Positions 24,948 through 32,681 of a stretch of 62,267 nucleotides of DNA are shown piece after piece. Positions within the stretch are counted from its first letter, which is position 1. Every line of letters starts with the position of its first letter. The stretch comes from JAVBJN01 sp031546985. GTDB lineage: Bacteria > Bacteroidota > Bacteroidia > Chitinophagales > Chitinophagaceae. A program made the position numbers and the translations under genes. The stretch is taken from positions 1 to 62,267 of the forward strand of contig JAVBJN010000027.1 in the NCBI GenBank assembly GCA_031546985.1. The letters run 5' to 3'. The notes beneath the pieces were generated by a model. The model was given only the letters and a program-made list of their open reading frames with translations. It did not search any database and was not told where the DNA came from.

Positions 24948-26474
24948 ATGAAAAAATTATGGTTGCTGCTGGGTCTGTTGGCTCCTGTAGTGGGTTATAG
25001 TCAGTCGCGTTCCGAAGACGAACGTTTTTACAATGCAGATGAGCATGTGCTGATCGATAAATTTGAACGCGAACATATTCCCCTCGATGGCAAAGCCGTG
25101 CAGTATATTCCTTTCCGCAAAGATGAAAAATATGGTTTTGTAGATAAGCAAACACACCAGCAAAAAATAGCACCCACCTATGAGCAGGTATTTGCCGTAT
25201 ATCCCGAAGGGGCCATTGTTTCGCCCGATGGCGATGATTATGGCCTTGTAGATTATAATGGCAAATTCCTCATTCAACCGGCGTTTCGCAACCTGTATAA
25301 AGAAGGCAATTTGTACCACGGCCTTATTTCCGCATCCGACACCTCACGCAAAGAACCTTACCGGTCTTACACCGCCAATTTTTACTTCAATGAAAAAGGC
25401 CAGTTTGTTTTTGAAGCCGATGCGCACAGCCAGGAAAGTTTTTCGGATATCGATGCTTTAGCCTGGTTTCGCCACGGCCGCACCTATACCATTTATAACC
25501 GTGAAGGTAAACAGGTAAAGACTTTTCAATGGGATTCTACACGTAGTTTCCAGGGCATATTTGGCACCAGTCTCATTTTTAAAGAACCGGGTACTGGTGG
25601 TAATGTATTTGCCGCCTACACGGCAGACAATCGTTTGTTATACCGCCTGCCGCTCGATGAAAACTATGTGAGGGAGTTGTATAAGCTCAACGATACTTTG
25701 TTTGGATTGGTGAATAGTGATGGCTTTCTTTTCGTAAATGATAAGGGAGAGCCTTACGATTACGGTGTGGTGTTTGATGCTGTAGGTTTTGGTTTCGAAA
25801 ATGAGTTTGATGGCTATTATGGCGCTGGGCCCTTGCTGGTGCGCGATGACGAAGGCCGCAAATACGGCTACATGAATAAGCAGGGCAAATTCCTGGTGCC
25901 AATGGAATACCGTTACCTGGGCCGCCCGGGCGATAATGGTTGGGTAGCGTTTTTAAAACCTGCTGCTATGGGAATTGGTTTTGCCGATACCACTGGTGTT
26001 GTAAAAATTGCAGGTGGGGTAGATGCTTTTGGTTTGCAATACATGGCCGGCTTTGGTTTGGAGCCGCAATTTCATGAAGGGCTGTGCGTTATAGCCGGGC
26101 AAAAAAGCGATACCCTTTATGGCGATGGCGAAGATGAGTACCGCAATTACCGCTGGTACTACATTAATGAATCGGGAAAAGAAGCTCTTGCCTTACCCGA
26201 TAATGTAACAATGGCCGGACATTTCTCCGGTGGTCTGGCGCCCGTATTGTTTACCGATAAAAGCCTGGGTTTTATAGATAAGCACGGTAAGGTTAAAATA
26301 CCTGGTAAATATTCGCTTGCGGTAGCTGGTGCTTATCCTTTGCCCGTTATTATATGGCCATACTTCCGCAATGGTTTTGCCTATATCAAAGCCTGGAAAG
26401 GATATATCGATGCCAATGGTTATGAGTTTTTCAGTGGTAAGCGGGTGTATGATCACTATAATTTCAGCCATTAA
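24948..26474 (+). CDS. WG-repeat exported protein
   Basis: This 508-residue protein starts at the ATG at 24948, which begins a signal peptide ending GYSQS. It is built from WG (KWG-like) repeats, visible as YGFVDKQTHQQKIAP, YGLVDYNGKFLIQPAF, YGYMNKQGKFLVP, LGFIDKHGKVKIPGKY and a last KGYIDANGYEF unit. Such proteins fold as beta-propeller or solenoid-like structures in the periplasm or on the surface of Bacteroidetes, with unknown ligands. It stands alone, upstream of the 191-bp repeat tract. Confidence 0.85.
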   Translation: MKKLWLLLGLLAPVVGYSQSRSEDERFYNADEHVLIDKFEREHIPLDGKAVQYIPFRKDEKYGFVDKQTHQQKIAPTYEQVFAVYPEGAIVSPDGDDYGLVDYNGKFLIQPAFRNLYKEGNLYHGLISASDTSRKEPYRSYTANFYFNEKGQFVFEADAHSQESFSDIDALAWFRHGRTYTIYNREGKQVKTFQWDSTRSFQGIFGTSLIFKEPGTGGNVFAAYTADNRLLYRLPLDENYVRELYKLNDTLFGLVNSDGFLFVNDKGEPYDYGVVFDAVGFGFENEFDGYYGAGPLLVRDDEGRKYGYMNKQGKFLVPMEYRYLGRPGDNGWVAFLKPAAMGIGFADTTGVVKIAGGVDAFGLQYMAGFGLEPQFHEGLCVIAGQKSDTLYGDGEDEYRNYRWYYINESGKEALALPDNVTMAGHFSGGLAPVLFTDKSLGFIDKHGKVKIPGKYSLAVAGAYPLPVIIWPYFRNGFAYIKAWKGYIDANGYEFFSGKRVYDHYNFSH

Positions 26475-27287
26475 TGAGTGGCAAATGTGCGAATGGAGGA
26501 ATTTGTAAATTTTGAGTTTCACGCAAGGGCGCAAGAGAAGCAGAGACGCGAAGAGAGCAGTTCACGGCGGCGCAGCGGCCTTCCCCGCCAGATGCGGGGG
26601 CACGGCGGAAATAATCGCGAAGAAGATCTGCGAGATCTGCGTGGTTTTAGATCTGCGCAAATCTGCGGGAAAGTAATAGAAAAGGTGTTTTCTCGCGGCG
26701 ACACGGCGATGCAGCGATTTGGTGCGAGTGTGTTTCACGCAAGGACGCGGGAGTAGAACGGCGCAGCGGCCTTCCCCGCCAGCTGCGGAGGCACGGCGGA
26801 AATAATCGCGAAGAAGATCTGAGAGATCTGCGTGGTTTTAGATCTGCGTAAATCTGCGGGAAAGTATTAGAAACGGTGTTTTCTCGCAGCGACTCGGCGG
26901 CGCAGCGATTTGGTGCGAGTGTGTTTCACGGAAGGACGCGGGAGGAGAACGGCGCAGCGGCCTTCCCCGCCAGATGCGGGGGCACGGCGTAAATACGCAC
27001 GAAGAAGATCTGCGGGATCTGCGTGGTTTTAGATCTGCGCAAATCTGCGGGAAAGTAATAAAAAGGTGTTTTCTCGCAGCGTCCTGCCCCGTCAATCCGT
27101 CAATCCGAAATTCATCAATCCGCCTTCGCCAATCCTAAATCCACCCTTAAATGCTAAAATCACGTTAACACTTAGAATTTTGGATTGCGTTGGTTACTTT
27201 TACAGGATATGCTGCCGGAATAAAATCTGGCCTGATTTTTTCAGGTAAAGCAAAACATTGAAAAACAATCCATAAAGACTTTTTGAT
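26475..27287. repeat. R1 tandem array with 191-bp period, plus leader of exbB
   Basis: An 813-bp gap without a credible gene. The block CTTCCCCGCCAG recurs at about 26579, 26770 and 26961, exactly 191 bp apart. Each unit has the same order: GCGCAGCGG, the TTCCCCGCCAG block, GGCACGGCG, GAAGAAGATCTG, AGATCTGCGTGGTTTTAG, AAATCTGCGGGAAAGTA, TGTTTTCTCGCAGCG and GTGTGTTTCACG. Parts match the units at 1-250 in reverse complement. After the array (27088-27130) AATCCG words occur. The short open frames inside are repeat by-products. No clear promoter for exbB was seen. Confidence 0.85.
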
Positions 27288-28004
27288 ATGGCTATGAATA
27301 TGATGCAGATCTTATTATTACAGGCTACAACCACCGTAGCAGATACTACGCACCAGGCTGTGCAAGCCGCTGCCGCAGCACCTGCCAAAGAATTGTCGCT
27401 CTGGTACCTGCTCACCGAAGGTGGAATACTTATGATTCCGCTGCTGCTGTGTTCCATCATCGCCGTATTCGTGTTTGTAGAGCGCCTGCTGGCCATTCGC
27501 AAAGCCGGTCAGATGGATACCAACTTTATGGGCCGCGTGCGCGATATGATCCTCTCTGGCAACCTGGCTGGCGCACGCAGCATGTGCAAAGGTTCTGATA
27601 CCGCCATTGCCCGTATGATCGACAAAGGCATCAGCCGTATTGGCAAGCCGCTCGACTATATCGAACGCTCTATCGAAAACACCGGTAAGGTAGAAGTGTA
27701 TAAAATGGAGAAGAATGTAAGCATTATGTCTACCATTGCAGGTATTGCGCCCATGTTTGGATTTTTGGGTACCATTGCCGGTATGATTATCCTGTTCTTT
27801 AATGTAACCACGCAAGGTTTCTCTATTGAGAGTATCGCCGGTGGTATCTACACCAAAATGGTGACCTCTGCAGTAGGACTTATGATTGGTCTGGTAGCAT
27901 ATGTAGCTTACAATTACCTGAATGCGCAGATCGATAAGAATGTAAACAAGATGGAAGAAGCCACCAACGAGTTTATGGACATTCTGCATGAGCCAACCCG
28001 TTAA
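27288..28004 (+). CDS. exbB: ExbB/TolQ/MotA-family proton channel protein
   Basis: This 238-residue inner membrane protein has three membrane segments (about 40-65, 145-170 and 190-215). The cytoplasmic part between the first two contains the conserved ARMIDKGISRIG region, and the third segment region has YTKMVTSAVGLMIGLVAYVAYN, typical of ExbB. With ExbD it forms a proton-driven motor that energises TonB-dependent receptors. An N-terminal Ala/Gln-rich stretch (about 12-35) is a variable extension. exbD follows 42 bp downstream; no tonB gene is adjacent. Confidence 0.92.
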   Translation: MAMNMMQILLLQATTTVADTTHQAVQAAAAAPAKELSLWYLLTEGGILMIPLLLCSIIAVFVFVERLLAIRKAGQMDTNFMGRVRDMILSGNLAGARSMCKGSDTAIARMIDKGISRIGKPLDYIERSIENTGKVEVYKMEKNVSIMSTIAGIAPMFGFLGTIAGMIILFFNVTTQGFSIESIAGGIYTKMVTSAVGLMIGLVAYVAYNYLNAQIDKNVNKMEEATNEFMDILHEPTR

Positions 28005-28046
28005 GCCTTTACACCGTTTTTTACGATTACAAGAAACCCGTTACGC

Positions 28047-28445
28047 ATGAATCTAAGGAAGAACCGACGAAACAGCCCCGAAGCGCATACCTCTGCGTTA
28101 AATGACATTCTGTTCATCCTGCTGCTGTTTTTCCTCATTATATCTACGCTGGCCAATCCCAACGTAATTAAGTTGTCGTTGCCTAAAGCCAAAAGTGATA
28201 CAAGAGCCAAACAAACGGTGGTGATCTCGATTAACCCCAGCCAGCAGTTTTTTGTAGGTACCCATCCCGTACAGAAAGACTCGCTTCGTTCGGCTATCGA
28301 ACCACTGCTCAGAAAGGAAACCGATGCGGAGCCTACTATTGTTATCAATGCCGATAAAACCGCCAATGCGGAAAGTATTGTAGATGTGATGAGGGTTGCA
28401 TCTGCGCTTAAAGTAAGAGCCGTACTGGCAATAGACCAGGATTAA
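28047..28445 (+). CDS. exbD: ExbD/TolR-family biopolymer transport protein
   Basis: This 132-residue protein has one N-terminal membrane helix (about 20-42) that contains the essential Asp within ALNDILFILLLFFLI, followed by a periplasmic domain with the ExbD pattern (VVISINPSQQFFVG, then VVINADKTANAESIVDVM). It pairs with the upstream ExbB to convert proton motive force. The usual third gene, tonB, does not follow; a terminator and repeats do. Confidence 0.92.
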   Translation: MNLRKNRRNSPEAHTSALNDILFILLLFFLIISTLANPNVIKLSLPKAKSDTRAKQTVVISINPSQQFFVGTHPVQKDSLRSAIEPLLRKETDAEPTIVINADKTANAESIVDVMRVASALKVRAVLAIDQD

Positions 28446-28469
28446 GAACCGAAGTTGAAAATATTGAAG

Positions 28470-28497
28470 AGCCTGGCCTTGCGCCGGGCTTTTTTAT
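28470..28497 (+). terminator. Terminator of exbB-exbD
   Basis: AGCCTGGC pairs with GCCGGGCT (one wobble), loop CTTGC, followed by T6, starting 24 nt after exbD. Confidence 0.75.
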
Positions 28498-28831
28498 GTC
28501 CCAAACCTGTCAGGTGCCAGCCTGGCGGCAGACAGGCGCAGCTCCTGACAGGTTAAGGTGAGGATGTTTTACAAAGAAGAGCATCTGTCACTATCACCTG
28601 ACAGGACCTCCGGACCTCGCAGGTGATAGCCTCAAATCTGGCAGGTGTGGGTGCCGGTTTTATAAATTAGTTTTAAACGTTTTACAGCTATCCGTCATTT
28701 TCATTATCTTTCTACATTGGCTCTAAACGTATAAAAAACACGGCCGATAGTTGTAAACACCCATAAACAGGGGAAGGATAATTAGTAATAAGCTGCCGGA
28801 ATTCATTGATACACAATGAATAGAAACCGGA

Positions 28832-28863
28832 TTTGGTAAATTAGTTGTATGTACATATATTTG
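28832..28863 (+). promoter_or_regulatory. marR promoter with overlapping palindrome; transcript may be leaderless
   Basis: TTTG (28832-28835), 20 nt, TATATTTG (28856-28863), both exact consensus. The start codon is at 28868, only 5 nt past the -7 element, so transcription probably starts at or next to the ATG. A 10-bp palindrome TATGTACATA (28848-28857) overlaps the -7 element and could be the MarR operator. Confidence 0.6.
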
Positions 28864-28867
28864 CTTT

Positions 28868-29323
28868 ATGAAACTGGAAGAAGAACTGCAGACCAAAGGA
28901 TTTGACAACGAACATCAGAAAGCGTTTCTGAATGTGTTGTTCACCGCGGAGTGGCTGCGGTACCGCATTAACAAATGGCTGGATCAATACGATCTTACCC
29001 ATGAGCAATACAATGTTATGCGCATTGTACGCGGACAGCATCCCAACCCGGTGCATCTTAAAAGCATTACCGAGCGCATGATTAACCGGTATTGCAACGC
29101 CACACGCATTGTAGACCGCCTGCTCGAAAAAGAGCTGATGACCAAGCAAACCTGCCCATCCGACCGCAGGGCGCTTAACATTAAGCTGTCTGATAAAGGC
29201 TTGCAGCTGATGGGTGATATAGATGCACACATTCAGAGCCAGGACATGATACCGCGCGTACTCAACGAGGATGAAAGCAAGGTGATGAACGACCTGCTCG
29301 ACCGGTTGAGGGATGCGGAATAG
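28868..29323 (+). CDS. MarR-family transcriptional regulator
   Basis: This 151-residue winged-helix regulator has the typical MarR layout: dimerisation helices at both ends, a HTH around 60-85 (VHLKSITERMINRYCNATRIVDRLLEKEL) and a wing with DRRALNIKLSDKG, the family signature. It probably represses itself and the pirin gene 67 bp downstream, as marR-pirin neighbours are common. The effector is unknown. Confidence 0.92.
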   Translation: MKLEEELQTKGFDNEHQKAFLNVLFTAEWLRYRINKWLDQYDLTHEQYNVMRIVRGQHPNPVHLKSITERMINRYCNATRIVDRLLEKELMTKQTCPSDRRALNIKLSDKGLQLMGDIDAHIQSQDMIPRVLNEDESKVMNDLLDRLRDAE

Positions 29324-29363
29324 CCCCCGATCATTTTCATATTGAAATAAATGCTTGTAGTTC

Positions 29364-29375
29364 GTTTAATTAAAC
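29364..29375. promoter_or_regulatory. Palindrome before the pirin gene, possible operator
   Basis: GTTTAATTAAAC is a perfect 12-bp palindrome 15 nt upstream of the pirin start codon and just before its AGGAG ribosome-binding site (29380-29384). It could be an operator for the upstream MarR protein, though it differs from the palindrome in the marR promoter. Confidence 0.35.
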
Positions 29376-29390
29376 AAAAAGGAGAAAAAA

Positions 29391-30107
29391 ATGACTGCAA
29401 TCCTGCATAAAGCAAACACCCGTGGCCACGCCAATCACGGCTGGCTCAACTCTTACCACACTTTTAGCTTTGCCAACTACCACAATCCCGAGCGGATACA
29501 TTTTGGTGTGCTGCGTGTACTCAATGATGACTCCGTAGATGCGGATATGGGCTTTGGAAAGCACCCGCACGACAATATGGAGATCATTTCCATACCGCTC
29601 TCGGGCGATCTGGCCCACGAAGACAGTATGGGGCACAAAGAGATCATCAAACAGGGCGATGTACAGGTAATGAGTGCCGGTACCGGTGTGTTTCACAGCG
29701 AGTTTAACCCCAATGGCGATAAGGCTTCACAGTTTTTACAGATCTGGCTGTTTCCCAACAAAAAGAATGTAGCACCACGTTATGGCCAGCAGACTTTTGA
29801 TGTAAAAGACCGCCACAACAAATGGCAGAACATCATTAACCCGAATCCGGAGAGTGGTGTGCTTTGGCTGCACCAGGATGCCTGGTTCAATATGGGCAAT
29901 TTCGATGCTGGTAAAGAAACCACCTATACGCTCAACAACCCGCAAAACGGCTTGTACGTATTTGTACTCGAAGGAGCGATGGAAGTAAATGGTCAGCCGC
30001 TGGAGCGCCGCGATGGCCTGGGCATAACCGACAGCGCCGAAGTGTCTTTCAAATTTACCGAGGATGCGCAAGTACTGCTGATGGAAGTACCCATGCAGGT
30101 AAATTAA
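29391..30107 (+). CDS. Pirin-family cupin protein
   Basis: This 238-residue bicupin protein has the pirin N-terminal domain with the metal ligands His58, His60, His102 and Glu104 (KHPHDNMEIIS and GVFHSEFN). The C-terminal cupin is shorter. Pirins bind Fe or another metal; bacterial members act as quercetinases or redox-linked regulators. The MarR gene upstream suggests induction by a phenolic or oxidative signal, an inference only. A good AAGGAG site precedes the start. Confidence 0.93.
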   Translation: MTAILHKANTRGHANHGWLNSYHTFSFANYHNPERIHFGVLRVLNDDSVDADMGFGKHPHDNMEIISIPLSGDLAHEDSMGHKEIIKQGDVQVMSAGTGVFHSEFNPNGDKASQFLQIWLFPNKKNVAPRYGQQTFDVKDRHNKWQNIINPNPESGVLWLHQDAWFNMGNFDAGKETTYTLNNPQNGLYVFVLEGAMEVNGQPLERRDGLGITDSAEVSFKFTEDAQVLLMEVPMQVN

Positions 30108-30147
30108 TACCTGTTTTAGCTTTAAGTTTACGTATTTGTACCAATAT

Positions 30148-30186
30148 ATTACCCGTTCTGGCAATCAGGGCGGGTAATTTTTTTTA
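30148..30186 (+). terminator. Terminator of the pirin gene
   Basis: An 8-bp stem (ATTACCCG / CGGGTAAT) with an inner CTG/CAG pair is followed by eight T. It lies 40 nt after the pirin stop. Confidence 0.82.
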
Positions 30187-30229
30187 TACAAGGCAATTAA
30201 TATTATTTTCGCCACGCAAATTTTAAAGT

Positions 30230-31279
30230 ATGGAACGCAAACCGGTATACTATAGCGAGTACCTGCAACTCGACAAGATTTTGAATGCGCAGGAAACAGA
30301 AAGCAGCAAGGAAGGAATAAGGGCAGATGATGAGATGCTGTTTATCACCATTCACCAGGCTTACGAGCTTTGGTTTAAACAATTGCTGTATGAAGTAGAC
30401 CTGGTGCGCGAAGTGTTTAAGAAAAACACCATTAACGATAATAAGCCTTACCTGCAAAACGCGGTACACCGCCTGAGAAGATGCGGCACCATCCTGCAAT
30501 TGCTGGTACAGCAGATCGATATTATGGAAACCATGACGCCGTTGGATTTCCTGGATTTCCGCGATCTGTTGCGCCCCGCGAGTGGTTTTCAGAGCATCCA
30601 GTTTAAACAGCTGGAAGCCTTGCTGGGCCTGCAATACACCGAGCGTCATGGCCAGGAGTATTATATCTCCCAGCTTAACCAGGGCGATATAAGCCGGGTG
30701 AAGAAGACCGAAGAAGAAGTATCGTTGCTGGTACTCATTAACCAGTGGCTGGAGCGCCTGCCCATCTTTGACGACCAGGAATTCTGGGCAGACAATACGG
30801 TTGCCGGCAACAGTTCCGAACATGCTTTCTGGCAGCGGTTCCGCGAAACGTACAAACAATCGCTGAGCCCCGGCGAAAAGCTGAACCTCGAAATGTTTGA
30901 CCAGATGTTTATGAACGATGAGGCTTACCCCGCCGATCGCAGGTTGTCGCCCAAAGCCAACCGCAGCGCGTTGTTCATTATGCTGTATCGCGATTATCCA
31001 TTGCTGTACCAGCCGTTTCAATTGCTGAATGCATTGCTGGAAATTGACGATTTGCTGGCCCAATGGCGCTACCGCCACATGAACATGGTGCAGCGCGTAA
31101 TTGGCCGCAGGGTAGGTACCGGCGGAAGCACCGGCGCGCAATACCTCAAAGGCGCTGCCGATAAACACTATATTTTCCGTGAAGTAGCTGAGCTTACTTC
31201 ATTCCTTATCCAACGCAGCAAATTGCCTGTGCTGGAAGATAAACTGACCGATGCCCTGGGTTTTAAACCCCGCGGCTAG
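30230..31279 (+). CDS. kynA: Tryptophan 2,3-dioxygenase family protein
   Basis: This 349-residue heme protein opens the indole ring of tryptophan to form N-formylkynurenine. It has the substrate-binding block FITIHQAYELWFKQLLYE (His42), DFRDLLRPASGFQS, the probable proximal heme ligand His283 in RYRHMNMVQRVIG, and GTGGSTGAQYL. It is longer than many bacterial enzymes (about 280), as is usual for Bacteroidetes members. No other kynurenine pathway gene is near, so the downstream steps must be encoded elsewhere. Confidence 0.93.
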   Translation: MERKPVYYSEYLQLDKILNAQETESSKEGIRADDEMLFITIHQAYELWFKQLLYEVDLVREVFKKNTINDNKPYLQNAVHRLRRCGTILQLLVQQIDIMETMTPLDFLDFRDLLRPASGFQSIQFKQLEALLGLQYTERHGQEYYISQLNQGDISRVKKTEEEVSLLVLINQWLERLPIFDDQEFWADNTVAGNSSEHAFWQRFRETYKQSLSPGEKLNLEMFDQMFMNDEAYPADRRLSPKANRSALFIMLYRDYPLLYQPFQLLNALLEIDDLLAQWRYRHMNMVQRVIGRRVGTGGSTGAQYLKGAADKHYIFREVAELTSFLIQRSKLPVLEDKLTDALGFKPRG

Positions 31280-31297
31280 AACTTGCAATATGAATGT

Positions 31298-31337
31298 AAA
31301 CCACTCCTTTGGCAACAGGGGAGTGGTTTGTTTTTTT
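31298..31337 (+). terminator. Terminator of kynA
   Basis: AAACCACTCC pairs perfectly with GGAGTGGTTT over 10 bp (31298-31307 and 31320-31329), and seven T follow. It starts 19 nt after the stop. Confidence 0.88.
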
Positions 31338-31428
31338 ATCAGACTCATCCCAGACCATGTGACGAAAATCATGAGTGGCGCAAACCCTGAATATCGTAAT
31401 TTTGTAATAAGGACTAAATTGTCTTTTT

Positions 31429-31827
31429 ATGCAAGCCGAAGAAAAAATAACGATAGCAGGGTGGGACCAGGTAAAAATGATGGTAGACACGTTTTACGAT
31501 AAAGTGCGCGAAGACGACCTTTTAGGACCTATATTTAACGAACGCATCCACGATTGGGGGCCGCACCTCGATAAGATGTACCGCTTCTGGAATGCGGTAT
31601 TGTTTCAAAAGCCCGGTTACTTCGGCGCTCCGTTTGCCCCACATGCTACCATGCCCATTGCCGCACCGCATTTTGAACGGTGGGTTAAACTGTTTACCGC
31701 CAATCTCGCCGAGCGGTTTACCGGCGATGTAGCCGAAGAAGCAGCATGGCGGGCCGGTAAAATGGCCGATCTGTTCCGCTCCAAAAAAGAATACCTCGAC
31801 CAAAGCAATATGCAGAACCTGTTTTAA
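31429..31827 (+). CDS. Group III truncated haemoglobin
   Basis: This 132-residue heme protein has the short 2-on-2 globin fold. The proximal histidine is His81 in IAAPHFERWVKLF, and the group III pattern MYRFWNAVLF and RAGKMADLF is seen. Group III globins bind ligands tightly and are proposed to act in oxygen or nitric oxide chemistry. A -7 like element TAATTTTG lies at 31397-31404, 25 nt before the start, without a clear -33 partner. Confidence 0.93.
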   Translation: MQAEEKITIAGWDQVKMMVDTFYDKVREDDLLGPIFNERIHDWGPHLDKMYRFWNAVLFQKPGYFGAPFAPHATMPIAAPHFERWVKLFTANLAERFTGDVAEEAAWRAGKMADLFRSKKEYLDQSNMQNLF

Positions 31828-31902
31828 TACATCAGGGCCGTATCCTTCATTTTTTCGGGCGATCTTTTTGTTGTATTATGTTGTTGTATTCAAAACAACC
31901 AC

Positions 31903-32586
31903 ATGCACCGCCACCTCCAGCCCGTTACTGCGATCGTTATCGTTATGTTATTGCTATGGTTCGCTTCCTGTAAAACAATGGGAAGAAAGCGGGCCAATCG
32001 CCTTTATAATGAAGTAAAAACAGAGCACACCACTTTTGATGTAGCCATTGTGCCTGGCTACCCGTACAATGGGCACCGTTGGGATACGGTTATGAAATGC
32101 AGGGTGCTGTGGGCTTATATCCTGTACAAAAACGGGGTGGTGCGCAATTTTATCTTTTCCGGCGGTGCCGTTTATTCGCCTTATGTAGAAGGGTTGGTGA
32201 TGGCCGAGTATGCACGTGCGATTGGCATTCCTGCCGAAAATATTTTTGTGGATTCGCTGGCCGAGCATAGTACCGAAAATGTATATTTTGCTTATACTCA
32301 GGCCCGCAATAAAGGTTTTAAGAGCATTGCACTGGTAACCGATCCGTTCCAGAGCCGCATGCTTAATGCATTTACACGCCGCCGCTTTCAAACACCCATC
32401 CGGCATTTACCTTTTGTGCTCGACTCTATCCGCAGATATAACGCGGTAAACCCGGTGGTGAACATGCAGCCTGCCTACAGGCCCCACGCGGTGCCGATTA
32501 ATGAGCGCGAAGGCCTTTGGAAACGCTTCCGGGGCACAATGGGCGCCAATATTCCTTTTGAATCTAAAAAAGTGGCGCCGTTGTAG
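31903..32586 (+). CDS. YdcF-like (DUF218) envelope protein
   Basis: This 227-residue protein has an N-terminal hydrophobic stretch ending FASC (about residues 10-24), which may be a lipoprotein or membrane anchor. The DUF218 domain follows: VAIVPGYP, FIFSGGAV, AIGIPAENIFVDSLAEHSTENVYFA and IALVTDPFQSRML. Members such as YdcF and SanA lie in the inner membrane or periplasm; some affect envelope integrity and vancomycin sensitivity. The substrate is unknown. Confidence 0.87.
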   Translation: MHRHLQPVTAIVIVMLLLWFASCKTMGRKRANRLYNEVKTEHTTFDVAIVPGYPYNGHRWDTVMKCRVLWAYILYKNGVVRNFIFSGGAVYSPYVEGLVMAEYARAIGIPAENIFVDSLAEHSTENVYFAYTQARNKGFKSIALVTDPFQSRMLNAFTRRRFQTPIRHLPFVLDSIRRYNAVNPVVNMQPAYRPHAVPINEREGLWKRFRGTMGANIPFESKKVAPL

Positions 32587-32681
32587 TAAATTAGCACAGG
32601 AATTGCTGGTGTCTATAGTGCCCGGCAATGATCTTCCAGGCTCACCGCAGGGTTGCTGCAACCCAGTAAAACAAACCGACT

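Larger units (their letters stand above)
28446..28867. repeat. Terminator, R3 repeat cluster and marR promoter region
   Basis: A 422-bp gap. It has the exbD terminator, then R3 palindromic words of type CCTGTCAGGTG, CTGACAGGTT, CCTGACAGGAC and GGCAGGTGTG between about 28504 and 28650, forming two inverted-repeat groups. The last 150 bases are AT-rich and end in the marR promoter. No gene is present. Confidence 0.7.

Noticed and set aside
26478..27095. Several short open frames inside the 191-bp repeats, such as PRIWRGRPLRR-containing ones
   Set aside because: They recur with the repeat unit, and the same peptide fragment appears at about 200 near the window start. They follow repeat sequence, not gene constraints, and lack plausible starts.
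31361..31377. A TGTGACGAAAATCATGA word upstream of the truncated haemoglobin, like a CRP/FNR half-palindrome
   Set aside because: Only one half-site matches; the other is poor, and no second copy was seen. It is too weak to call as an operator.
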